From Caryophanales bacterium (GTDB taxonomy: Bacteria > Bacillota > Bacilli > Exiguobacteriales > Exiguobacteriaceae): a stretch of DNA of 64,000 nucleotides. The stretch covers positions 1 through 64,000 of the forward strand of contig CABIYO010000005.1 of the NCBI GenBank assembly GCA_902362975.1, in the 5' to 3' direction. The translations under genes and the position numbers were made by a program. The number at the start of each line of letters is the position of its first letter. The first letter of the stretch is position 1. A model generated the notes under the pieces. It was given only the letters and a program-made list of their open reading frames with translations, ran no database searches and was not told the DNA's origin. Positions 45,868-53,436 of the stretch are shown in pieces.

Positions 45868-45910
45868 AGAGGCCCCTATGAGCGACTTGTTCGCTCATAG
45901 GGGCCTCTTG
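45868..45910 (+). terminator. Intrinsic terminator of relQ-nadK-rluA operon
   Basis: AGAGGCCCCTATGAGCGA pairs perfectly with TCGCTCATAGGGGCCTCT around CTTGT. This is an 18-base stem. Confidence 0.9.
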
Positions 45911-45945
45911 TCATTTTTATGGGTTCGTGCATTTCGGACTAAACA

Positions 45946-45998
45946 GAAAAGAAGGGGTCCGGCCACCGAAAATCGGGGACCGGACTCCTCTTTTTATC
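45946..45998. terminator. Second large hairpin, probably terminator for rodA
   Basis: AGAAGGGGTCCGGCC faces GGACCGGACTCCTCT with internal mismatches, flanked by AAA and TTTTT. Its orientation suits both strands. Confidence 0.7.
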
Positions 45999-46040
45999 AA
46001 AAATCTTTAAAATCGGCTAGTTATGTCCCAGCCTCTTTTG

Positions 46041-47207
46041 TCAATCATCATCAAACATATAGGTTTTTGATTTAGAGGCAACGTTCATGACGAGACCGAT
46101 GGCAATCATGTTCATGATAATCCCTGTCCCCCCGTAACTGATGAACGGAAGGGTGAGTCCGGTGATTGGCAAGACACCAATCGTCATACCGATGTTTTGG
46201 AACACCTGGAACGTGAACATGGCGATAACGCCGGTGACGATATAACTTCCGAACGCGCTACTAGACTCTAATGCAATGTGAATCATCCGATAGAGGAATA
46301 GGAAGAAGACGATGATCACGAGAGCTGCGCCGATGAACCCATAGTGTTCTGCGATAACAGCAAAAATGAAGTCCGTGTGAGATTCCGGTAAATAGACGAG
46401 GCCCTGGCCGTATCCCACTCCGAACATCTGTCCAGAACCGATCGCCTGTAGCGATTTGATCAATTGGAATGCCAAGTCATCTGAATATTCGTATGGATAT
46501 ATCCAGGCCTGGAAGCGGTTGAGGGCGTGTCCAGGTACGAACGCTTGCAAGACTTCGAAATGGGCAAAAAACAGATACATGAACGTGCCGATGCTCAAAG
46601 CCGCGGCGCTGAAAAGACCGAGAAGCCACTTCCAACCGATTCCCGAGACGATGATGATGGCGCCGAGCATAGTCATCAGAACGAGTCCAGTTCCTAAATC
46701 CGGTTGCGTCACAATTAGCCCGAGCGGCGGGATGACCACTAAGACTAGTTTCACGAGAAGCCATGTATCGAGTTGTGACGATCCGTAACGTTTATTGTGC
46801 TCATAGACGATGGTCGACATGGAAATCAATAAAAAGAGCTTCATGAATTCGGCCGGCTGGAAACTGAATCCAGGCACGTTATACCAACCATACGCCCCAT
46901 TGATGTTCGGTACGAGCGACGTGTCACGAAGCGGAATCAGACCGATGAGCAGAAGTAGACCGAATGCGTATAAGTACCAATGGATTTTCCGGAGTTGCTC
47001 ATATTCAATCGTCATGATCGCGAACATCGCAAAAAAGCCGATGACATAACGAATGCCTTGTTCAAGAGCGAAGTTGATATGTTGAAGTCGCGTTGGCAAC
47101 ATCGGTTGAGCGGTATAGATTGCACCGAGACTGATAATCATCAATAGGAAGACGATGGTCAACAGTGTCGTATCTAAACTTTTTAAATATGATTGTATAC
47201 GGTTCAT
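46041..47207 (-). CDS. rodA: RodA-type SEDS peptidoglycan glycosyltransferase
   Basis: 388 residues with about ten membrane spans. SEDS landmarks are GAYGWYNVPGFSFQPAEFMKL, TQPDLGTGLVLMTML with the catalytic-site aspartate, YGQGLVYLPESHTDFIFAVIAEHYGF and LTLPFISYGGTGIIMNM. The LPESHTDFIF form favours RodA over FtsW/SpoVE. RodA polymerises glycan strands for side-wall growth. It is a lone gene on the minus strand, divergent from fabI. Confidence 0.88.
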   Translation of the reverse strand: MNRIQSYLKSLDTTLLTIVFLLMIISLGAIYTAQPMLPTRLQHINFALEQGIRYVIGFFAMFAIMTIEYEQLRKIHWYLYAFGLLLLIGLIPLRDTSLVPNINGAYGWYNVPGFSFQPAEFMKLFLLISMSTIVYEHNKRYGSSQLDTWLLVKLVLVVIPPLGLIVTQPDLGTGLVLMTMLGAIIIVSGIGWKWLLGLFSAAALSIGTFMYLFFAHFEVLQAFVPGHALNRFQAWIYPYEYSDDLAFQLIKSLQAIGSGQMFGVGYGQGLVYLPESHTDFIFAVIAEHYGFIGAALVIIVFFLFLYRMIHIALESSSAFGSYIVTGVIAMFTFQVFQNIGMTIGVLPITGLTLPFISYGGTGIIMNMIAIGLVMNVASKSKTYMFDDD

Positions 47208-47284
47208 AATGGAGTCGAATCACCCTTTCTATACGTATTTTATCTTACCGCAACTTAAAAAAATCGCAATACGTAACGAGTCGG

Positions 47285-47313
47285 TTGACAAAACAGAAAC
47301 CTTTCTGTAATCT
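47285..47313 (+). promoter_or_regulatory. Promoter of fabI
   Basis: TTGACA (47285-47290), 17 bases, TAATCT (47308-47313). An imperfect inverted repeat TAATCT...AGATATTA spans 47308-47327. It does not fit the FapR box well. Confidence 0.65.
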
Positions 47314-47355
47314 AAGAACAGATATTATCACCAGGTGCTAAAAGGGGAGTTTATG

Positions 47356-48129
47356 ATGTCAATTTTTCCAACATTAACGAATAAAACGTACGTCGTCATG
47401 GGGATTGCCAACAAGCGCTCGATTGCATGGGCGATTGCCAAAACGCTTGATGAGGCAGGGGCGAAGCTCGTGTTAACGTATGCGGCAGAACGATTCAAAT
47501 CGGGTCTCGAGTCACTCGCGAGTGAGTTGAAGCAAGAAGCGATTCTACTTGAGTGTGATGTGACGAATGACGAAGCGATTGATTCAACATTCCGTTCGAT
47601 TTACGAACAAGCGGGCGAGATTCAAGGAATCGCGCATTCGATCGCGTTTGCTGACAAAGAAGCATTGCGCGGTGAATTTTCAGAAATGACACGTGGTCAG
47701 TTCGCACAGGCGTTAGACATCTCAGCATATAGTTTGACGGCAGTTGTGAAAGCGGCGAAGCCTTACTTCGCACAAGACGCCTCCGTGATCACACTCACGT
47801 ACCTCGGCGGCGAGCGTGTCGTTCCGAACTACAACTTGATGGGTGTCGCTAAAGCGGCCCTTGATTCGAGCGTCAAGTATTTGGCGAACGAATACGGTCC
47901 CCACGGTGTGCGTGTCAACGCCATTTCAGCTGGTCCGATTCGTACATTGTCAGCTAAAGGGGTCGGCGATTTCAACAGTATCCTTTCTGAACTTGAACAG
48001 AAGGCGCCGTTGCGTCGAAATGTTTCGGCAGAAGAAGTGGCTTCGACAGGTCTCTTCCTCCTCTCTGCAATGGGAAGTGGCGTGACCGGCGAAGTCATTC
48101 ACGTAGATAGCGGATACCATATTTTATAA
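47356..48129 (+). CDS. fabI: Enoyl-ACP reductase FabI
   Basis: 257 residues from ATG 47356 (the preceding ATG 47353 is only 3 bases from AGGGGAG). NAD(P)-binding starts VVMGIANKRSIAWAIAKTL, and the FabI catalytic Tyr-x6-Lys is in YNLMGVAKAALDSSVKYLA. The FabI-type insertion LTYLGGERVVPNYN and HSIAFADKEAL support it. It catalyses the last step of each elongation cycle and is the triclosan target class. Confidence 0.93.
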   Translation: MSIFPTLTNKTYVVMGIANKRSIAWAIAKTLDEAGAKLVLTYAAERFKSGLESLASELKQEAILLECDVTNDEAIDSTFRSIYEQAGEIQGIAHSIAFADKEALRGEFSEMTRGQFAQALDISAYSLTAVVKAAKPYFAQDASVITLTYLGGERVVPNYNLMGVAKAALDSSVKYLANEYGPHGVRVNAISAGPIRTLSAKGVGDFNSILSELEQKAPLRRNVSAEEVASTGLFLLSAMGSGVTGEVIHVDSGYHIL

Positions 48130-48155
48130 GTTTGATTTTACAAGTTTGGGGAATC

Positions 48156-48177
48156 GCGCAGTGATGCGCCATTTTTG
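48156..48177 (+). terminator. Intrinsic terminator of fabI
   Basis: GCGCA (48156-48160), loop GTGA, TGCGC (48165-48169), then CATTTTT. The stem is short but clear. Confidence 0.65.
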
Positions 48178-48226
48178 TATTACCTCGTGAATAAATCGGG
48201 TAAGGACCTATGAAGGAGGTCAGATT

Positions 48227-48415
48227 ATGGGTCCCTACCAGATTGATTTTACTGTCGTACAATACGTCAACCGACAAGTCCAGCCATCAGGTCGAGCAAG
48301 CATAGAACCGGTGACACGAATCAAACGTGTCCAACGAATCCGACCTCGACGTGAAGAATGGCTTGAAGAAGAGCAAGAAAAAAACCCCGGTCGCTATGTC
48401 GACCGGAGCATATAA
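48227..48415 (+). CDS. Small protein, 62 residues, unknown function
   Basis: It starts MGPYQIDFTVVQYVNRQVQP, with GAAGGAGGTCAGATT before the ATG, an excellent ribosome binding site. The middle is rich in arginine (RIKRVQRIRPRREEW) and the end acidic then basic. I do not recognise it. Its last 12 codons also encode the terminator hairpin of the convergent 2H phosphoesterase gene. Confidence 0.65.
   Translation: MGPYQIDFTVVQYVNRQVQPSGRASIEPVTRIKRVQRIRPRREEWLEEEQEKNPGRYVDRSI
48378..48407 (-). terminator. Terminator of the 2H phosphoesterase gene, inside a coding region
   Basis: On the minus strand CCGGTCG pairs with CGACCGG (48407-48388), followed by GG and seven Ts. It lies entirely in the 3' end of the convergent 62-residue ORF. 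Confidence 0.8.
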
Positions 48416-48417
48416 GG

Positions 48418-48927
48418 TTACCCTCGGAAACGGAACGTCTCATAGACGTTCCATGTTTCGTTTTCGAGTTCATACATGACGGCCATACGAGTGATCGTCT
48501 CTTCGAAATGAATCTGCTCCATACGCATACGTTCGAGGACGTCGAACAGCTCGGCATCGGTCAAATCTTGACCAATCGTGATGTGCGGCAAGAATTCATA
48601 TTTCGGTGCTTGGCTGAGCACACCTTCATGCAGTCGTTGCTGAAGAGTCGACAAATCACGTGTCGGTAACACTTTTAAATACAAGACATTGTTCGTCGGT
48701 GCGAAAGACCGAACGCCATCGATTTTTAACTGAATCGGTTTAGTCGAATCCGCAACTTGTTGCAAGTACTCGAGTACTTTCGGCAAGTCTTCTTCTGACA
48801 CCTCTGTCCGCTCTTTAATGGTCACGTGAGGTGAAATCAACGCATATTTTGTGTCATAGCGTTTTCGATAAGAGTTCGCAAAATCTTGCACTTGTTTTGA
48901 CGGAAATAAGACTACCCCAATCTTCAT
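48418..48927 (-). CDS. 2H phosphoesterase / RNA 2',3'-cyclic phosphodiesterase-like protein (YjcG)
   Basis: 169 residues. The two His-x-Thr motifs are HVTIKE and HITIGQ, the catalytic pair of the 2H superfamily (LigT-like). Length and the opening MKIGVVLFPSKQVQDFANSYR match Bacillus YjcG. The physiological substrate is unknown. The location near fabI mirrors B. subtilis (yjbW, yjcG). Confidence 0.85.
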   Translation of the reverse strand: MKIGVVLFPSKQVQDFANSYRKRYDTKYALISPHVTIKERTEVSEEDLPKVLEYLQQVADSTKPIQLKIDGVRSFAPTNNVLYLKVLPTRDLSTLQQRLHEGVLSQAPKYEFLPHITIGQDLTDAELFDVLERMRMEQIHFEETITRMAVMYELENETWNVYETFRFRG

Positions 48928-49072
48928 TCCTCTTCCCCCTTTAATCGTTTAACCTACACGTTAATGATGACCGATTTAATGTGGGAAGTCAAAGCAGGGT
49001 TCGTCTTTTTTCAATTTTTAAGTATAATGGTTATATCATATAGAGAGACGATGACTCTCTGAACGAAGGGAT

Positions 49073-49648
49073 GTGAAGCGGGATTTCGATCCTGCGCTTA
49101 TTATGAAACATGTACCACACTCACGTGACGTCCGAGAAGCGGCCCGTGCTCGTTTGCTCGAACGCGGGGTTACGATTGAATCGATTGCTGAAATCGTATA
49201 CCAGATGCAGGCACCCTATTCGCCGCATCTTTCATTAAAAGATTGTATGGATTCTGTCGAGGCGGTTCTTGATAAACGTGAACTACAACATGCGATTCTC
49301 GTGGGAACAGAGCTCGATATGTTGGCTGAAAAAGGGCAATTATCCGAGCCGCTTCTGTCGATTATCGCCTCCGACGAAGGTTTATTTGGAGTGGATGAGA
49401 CGATTGCAATCGGTGCCGTCAACACATATGGTTCGATTGCCGTTACGACTTTTGGATACTTAGACAAGGCAAAAATCGGTATCATCAAACAACTCGACAC
49501 AAAGATGAATGATGGGCAAGTCCATACGTTCATGGACGATCTCGTCGGTGCCATCGCTGCCAACGCTTCAGGACGATTGGCGCACCGGTTACGAGATATG
49601 GTCGATTTCGGAGAAGAAGAGATGCGTGAAAGAAAAGGGTTGTATTGA
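49073..49648 (+). CDS. PgpA family phosphatidylglycerophosphatase A-like protein (YutG-like)
   Basis: 191 residues. GTG 49073 lies close to GAAGGG; the next in-frame ATG (49103) has no ribosome binding site. The C-terminal half, with LFGVDETIAIGAVNTYGSIAVTTFGYLDKAKIGIIKQLD and FMDDLVGAIAANASGRLAHR, is the PgpA-like domain, though without the membrane spans of E. coli PgpA. B. subtilis YutG is the soluble counterpart. A TATAAT (49023-49028) is a possible -10 box. It is coupled to the next gene. Confidence 0.78.
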   Translation: MKRDFDPALIMKHVPHSRDVREAARARLLERGVTIESIAEIVYQMQAPYSPHLSLKDCMDSVEAVLDKRELQHAILVGTELDMLAEKGQLSEPLLSIIASDEGLFGVDETIAIGAVNTYGSIAVTTFGYLDKAKIGIIKQLDTKMNDGQVHTFMDDLVGAIAANASGRLAHRLRDMVDFGEEEMRERKGLY

Positions 49649-50235
49649 TGAATTGGACACCGCAGATGGTGGTCATCACCGGGACGGTCGCATATGTGAT
49701 CGTGTCGGTGTTTGTCGTTTTAGGGGCGGTCGATCCGATGAACACATTCGTATATGAATGGTTACAGCCGCTACCAGATCGAGTGTTTGCCTACGTGACA
49801 GAGCTCGGGAGTGCACAAGTCATTGTGGGTCTCTCCATATTAGGATTGTTGTTCTGGTATTGGCGTGGGAACCGTATCGAAGCATGGCGCCTAGCACTCG
49901 TCGGAATCGGGACACTTCTGTTTACTCAAGTGCTGAAGCTCGTCTACGGAATCGACCGACCGCTCATTGATGCATCCCTCGATGCAACGACATACAGTTT
50001 TCCGAGCGGACACGCATCAGGGTCGCTTGCACTATATGGATTGATAGCTTATGTGCTGTATCGAAAGAAACAGTCGAGAGTCGTCATCTTCATTCTCTTG
50101 TGCCTCGTCCTTGCGGTCTCGCTCAGCCGAGTCATCTTAAACGTTCATTACTTTAGTGATGTGCTCGGCGGTTGGCTCGTTGCGTTGACGATGATTGCAT
50201 TGTCTGAATGGATCATAAGGAGGAGAACGGTTTGA
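49648..50235 (+). CDS. PAP2-family membrane phosphatase
   Basis: 195 residues from ATG 49648, overlapping the previous stop by one base. Five to six membrane spans and the three phosphatase motifs: KLVYGIDRP, SFPSGHASGS, and SRVILNVHYFSDVLGGW. Likely substrates are phosphatidylglycerophosphate, undecaprenyl pyrophosphate or phosphatidic acid. Coupling to a PgpA-like gene suggests phospholipid head-group metabolism, which is inference. Confidence 0.9.
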   Translation: MNWTPQMVVITGTVAYVIVSVFVVLGAVDPMNTFVYEWLQPLPDRVFAYVTELGSAQVIVGLSILGLLFWYWRGNRIEAWRLALVGIGTLLFTQVLKLVYGIDRPLIDASLDATTYSFPSGHASGSLALYGLIAYVLYRKKQSRVVIFILLCLVLAVSLSRVILNVHYFSDVLGGWLVALTMIALSEWIIRRRTV

Positions 50236-50768
50236 TCGTCGTGGTAGATGTGGCAAAATGGTTATTCGTTCAAAAGAAAGAAGCTGATGAGGCATCAGTT
50301 CCCACGATATTAGTGGAAAAAGATAGGGAAGGGGCGACATGGTTCACATCGATGAAAATTTTGTTCCAGTTAAAGAAATGGACGGGACGACGTCGTTTTG
50401 TTCCCCTTTTACTGTGTGATGAGCACACCTATCGTTCATATGAAGTATTTCATGTCGATGCTGTGCCGTCGCTGACTCTACTCGACGGGGGGCGGACGTT
50501 ACTAGTGGACAATAAACGAGATGAGTCATTTGATGTTGCGATACGGGAAAGCGGATTGGAAACAGAAAAATCGATTTTATTGTTCGCGCTTCAGTATATT
50601 GAACAGATGACGAATAAATCAGTCGTTTTTGCCGGAGATGAGTCGATTGATGCGACGTGGATCGTCCCGCCAGCATTGTTGGATAAGACGGATCGCTTAG
50701 CATCCGGACGTCGCCTATTTGAATGGATGCATGATGAGGACTTACGTAAGGAGAATCAACATGACTGA
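50232..50768 (+). CDS. Unknown protein, 178 residues
   Basis: TTG 50232 is preferred: AGGAGGAG lies about 8 bases upstream and the TTGA overlap with the PAP2 stop gives coupling. An ATG at 50208 would overlap that gene by 28 bases. The protein is soluble in appearance, with an N-terminal strand (LIVVVDVAKWLFVQK), a segment FVPLLLCDEHTYRSYEVFHVDAVPSL and a C-terminal acidic tail. I do not recognise a domain. The order PgpA-PAP2-this-small protein suggests a four-gene operon. Confidence 0.65.
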   Translation: MIVVVDVAKWLFVQKKEADEASVPTILVEKDREGATWFTSMKILFQLKKWTGRRRFVPLLLCDEHTYRSYEVFHVDAVPSLTLLDGGRTLLVDNKRDESFDVAIRESGLETEKSILLFALQYIEQMTNKSVVFAGDESIDATWIVPPALLDKTDRLASGRRLFEWMHDEDLRKENQHD

Positions 50769-50952
50769 TTGGGAAATGACATTTCAACAATTATTGGACG
50801 GACAAGTGGATGAAGTGAACGTACCACGCGAAGATTTTTTATCCGTTCGAACCATTTTGATTGAGAAAGGCTGGCTCTTTCAAGTAGTAGGAGAGGCCAA
50901 GCATGGTGGCGTGACGATTTATCGTAGAAAACCGGTCACTGAGAATTCATAA
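50761..50952 (+). CDS. Small protein, 63 residues, unknown function
   Basis: From ATG 50761, after AAGGAGAATCAAC. It overlaps the upstream gene by 8 bases. The sequence MTDWEMTFQQLLDGQVDEVN is acidic at first and ends in VTIYRRKPV. There is no membrane segment. A terminator follows, so it closes the operon. Confidence 0.65.
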   Translation: MTDWEMTFQQLLDGQVDEVNVPREDFLSVRTILIEKGWLFQVVGEAKHGGVTIYRRKPVTENS

Positions 50953-50964
50953 TTTATAATGGTA

Positions 50965-51004
50965 AGAGACGAAGGAATATAAAGATTCACTCGTCTCTTT
51001 TTTA
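50965..51004 (+). terminator. Intrinsic terminator of the pgpA-like operon
   Basis: AGAGACGA (50965-50972) pairs with TCGTCTCT (50991-50998), with an inner GAAT/ATTC stem, then TTTTTT. Confidence 0.88.
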
Positions 51005-51054
51005 TGCATTCATGAAGAGACAGAAGTTTGTGGGCGAAGTTCCCAAAAGTCAGT

Positions 51055-51068
51055 CGTAACCGCTTACA
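51055..51068 (+). promoter_or_regulatory. cre site (CcpA operator) of the PTS operon
   Basis: CGTAACCGCTTACA matches the cre consensus TGWAANCGNTNWCA at 13 of 14 positions. It overlaps the region of the -35 box (TTACAT 51064-51069) of the promoter whose -10 is TATACT (51089-51094), consistent with carbon catabolite repression. Confidence 0.75.
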
Positions 51069-51116
51069 TTTTTGTAATGATTTCGTTTTATACTACAGGT
51101 GTAGGAGGCCTCTACT

Positions 51117-53141
51117 ATGCAACTGAATGAAAAAAGTAAACGAATCTTAAATGTCATCTTGCATGAAAAGCAAATGACACTAGACACATTGACGATGATG
51201 CTTCCATATTCTCGAAGGACAGTTGAATATGAATTGGAACGTATACAAGAATGGCTCGTCGGAAACGGACTATCGAATTTGAAGATGGACGGAACAAAAA
51301 TAGAATTGACCGTGACAGAGGCGCTAATCGAGCAAGTCGAGCGCGCCGAATTAGTCTGGTCAGAAGAAGAACGAGAGCTTGTCATCACGCTATTCGCGAT
51401 GACCCAAGTCGAATTTCTATCCAGTTTTCATTTTCAGCACCTATTAGATGTTTCCAAGTATACGGTCCAAGAAAGCTTGAACACCGTTAAAAAGCAGGCA
51501 GCCCAATTCGGGATTGATTTTTCTTATACGAGGAAAGAAGGATATCGGTTCAACGGTCATCTCCAAACGGTCGCATTATACGTGTACCGAACAATTGAAC
51601 AATTGCTTGAGAAGTCAACGTTCGCTCAAATACTCGATTTATGTTTCGATTCTTGGCAAGTTGAGTTTATGGAACGAATCAGACAGATTGAACATTTTGA
51701 AAACTTGAATCAGTTTCAGTTTGTCGAAAGCCATCGTGAAAAATTAGCATATTTTCTGATGATTGGGTCTAGGTTATCACCTGACGCATATGTTCAAGAT
51801 GACGATTCCTGGTTGATAGAAAAAGTTGATGCATCAATCCGAGATAATTTTGAAGATGTTCCACAGCTGTGGGAGACCTTGATGATGTTAATTCAAGGTG
51901 GTTCAAAAGTGTCGGAAGAAATGGATGAGCTGGTACAGCAAAATCTTGCATCTATCATGATTGAGGTGATTGAGCGCTTTGAAGGTTTAAGTTGTACACG
52001 TGTAATCGAACGTGAAGCGTTATGTGAAAAACTAGTCCTCCATGCGAAAGCGACACTCAATCGTGTCCATGCTGAAATTATGCCGTCAGATGAATTAGAA
52101 CGATATGTGATGAAGGAGCACCGTGTACTGAATGTAATTGTAGACCGTTCTCTCGACCCGATTCGAGACCAAATTCAGACGAAAATTCCAAGTTCAGAAG
52201 TCATGTATTTCACTCTTCATTTCGCGGCCCATCTTCATCAACAAGGGCAACATCTAGATGAAAAAATGAAAGCGATTGTCGTATGTCCAAGTGGGATTAG
52301 CGTTTCGCATATGCTCGATCACATTTTGAAAAATCAATTTCCTGACTTTGTATTTCTGCCACCAATTTCGCAACGGGATGTCTTGGAGTTTGCACCGCTT
52401 GTCGATTTGATTTTTACGACAGTACCATTGCCGCTAGCGGTTCAACAACAAGCACACGTGACGCTTGTTCCGACACTTCCGACAAGGCTAGAACAGCTTG
52501 CCTTAAAGCGGCAAATCAAACAGCGCTTCATCGCAAATGGGACCGTCGCCCGAATGGAAGTCGCAGATATTCTTGAAGTGGTGAAGAAATATGCAACCAT
52601 TCATCAAGAAGTACAATTAAGAAAAGAATTGAAACATCTGTTACAAGATGAACCGATGAAAGATGAATGGAAAGGGGGACAACCCGTGCTAAATCAACTC
52701 GTAACAAAAAAAGAAATCCAAATTGACGACCAAGTATCGGATTGGCAGGAGTCCATTCGTCTCGCGGCCAAACCACTTGTTGATAATGGGACGATTGAAT
52801 CTCGTTATGTTGAGACGATGATTGAGAACGTCATAGAACATGGTCCGTATATCGTGCTCATGCCACAAATTGCAATCCCTCATGCGAGGCCGGAAGATGG
52901 TGTAAATCACCTTGGGATGAGTGTGCTGAAGTTAACAAAACCTGTATTCTTTCCTGGAGAAAAACCGGTTCGTGCTTTCTTTGTCCTAGCGGCAATCGAT
53001 CAAACGACTCATTTAAAAGCCCTTGCACAATTGACCGAGCTATTAGGAAATGAACAGGACGTGTCACTTCTTTTAGAAGCAGACACAGTAGACGATATTG
53101 TTGAGGTACTCAATCGCTATTCAGAGGAGGAAGAACAATGA
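51117..53141 (+). CDS. PRD-containing PTS-regulated transcription activator with EIIB- and EIIA-like domains
   Basis: 674 residues, BglG/MtlR/ManR type. An HTH (MTLDTLTMMLPYSRRTVEYEL) is near residues 20-40, PRD domains are around 190-385, an EIIB-like domain follows with VVCPSGISVSHML (phospho-acceptor cysteine), and a C-terminal EIIA type 2 domain has IAIPHARPEDG (phospho-histidine). Such regulators sense PTS flux through several phosphorylation sites. It overlaps the EIIB gene by 4 bases (ATGA), so regulator and transporter are co-expressed. No separate EIIA gene is present. Confidence 0.88.
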   Translation: MQLNEKSKRILNVILHEKQMTLDTLTMMLPYSRRTVEYELERIQEWLVGNGLSNLKMDGTKIELTVTEALIEQVERAELVWSEEERELVITLFAMTQVEFLSSFHFQHLLDVSKYTVQESLNTVKKQAAQFGIDFSYTRKEGYRFNGHLQTVALYVYRTIEQLLEKSTFAQILDLCFDSWQVEFMERIRQIEHFENLNQFQFVESHREKLAYFLMIGSRLSPDAYVQDDDSWLIEKVDASIRDNFEDVPQLWETLMMLIQGGSKVSEEMDELVQQNLASIMIEVIERFEGLSCTRVIEREALCEKLVLHAKATLNRVHAEIMPSDELERYVMKEHRVLNVIVDRSLDPIRDQIQTKIPSSEVMYFTLHFAAHLHQQGQHLDEKMKAIVVCPSGISVSHMLDHILKNQFPDFVFLPPISQRDVLEFAPLVDLIFTTVPLPLAVQQQAHVTLVPTLPTRLEQLALKRQIKQRFIANGTVARMEVADILEVVKKYATIHQEVQLRKELKHLLQDEPMKDEWKGGQPVLNQLVTKKEIQIDDQVSDWQESIRLAAKPLVDNGTIESRYVETMIENVIEHGPYIVLMPQIAIPHARPEDGVNHLGMSVLKLTKPVFFPGEKPVRAFFVLAAIDQTTHLKALAQLTELLGNEQDVSLLLEADTVDDIVEVLNRYSEEEEQ

Positions 53142-53404
53142 AAAAGATTTTAGTGGTATGCGGTAATGGATTAGGCTCGAGCTTTATCATGGAATTGAAC
53201 GTAAAAAAAGCACTTGAACAAATGGGGAAAGAGGCGGATGTCTCTCATACAGACCTGGCGACGGCACGAACTGAATCGGCAGATATTTATCTCGGAGCTC
53301 AGGATATCATCGGAACGTTAGATGATGGTTCAAAAGAAATCGTCGCACTCGAGAACGTGATGAATATTGAAGAAATTAAATCAAAACTAGATGGAAAAGT
53401 TTAA
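53138..53404 (+). CDS. ulaB: PTS ascorbate-family EIIB component
   Basis: 88 residues. KKILVVCGNGLGSSFIMELNV has the phospho-cysteine loop CGNGLGSS typical of the lactose/ascorbate EIIB fold (SgaB/UlaB). It transfers phosphate from EIIA to the sugar bound by EIIC. It lies between the regulator gene and EIIC. Confidence 0.9.
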   Translation: MKKILVVCGNGLGSSFIMELNVKKALEQMGKEADVSHTDLATARTESADIYLGAQDIIGTLDDGSKEIVALENVMNIEEIKSKLDGKV

Positions 53405-53436
53405 GATAGATGAAATTTTATTAGGAGGGAACGCTC

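Noticed and set aside
45867-45998. CRISPR-like or IS-end palindromes
   Set aside because: The two long inverted repeats are single-copy hairpins at convergent gene ends and fit terminators.
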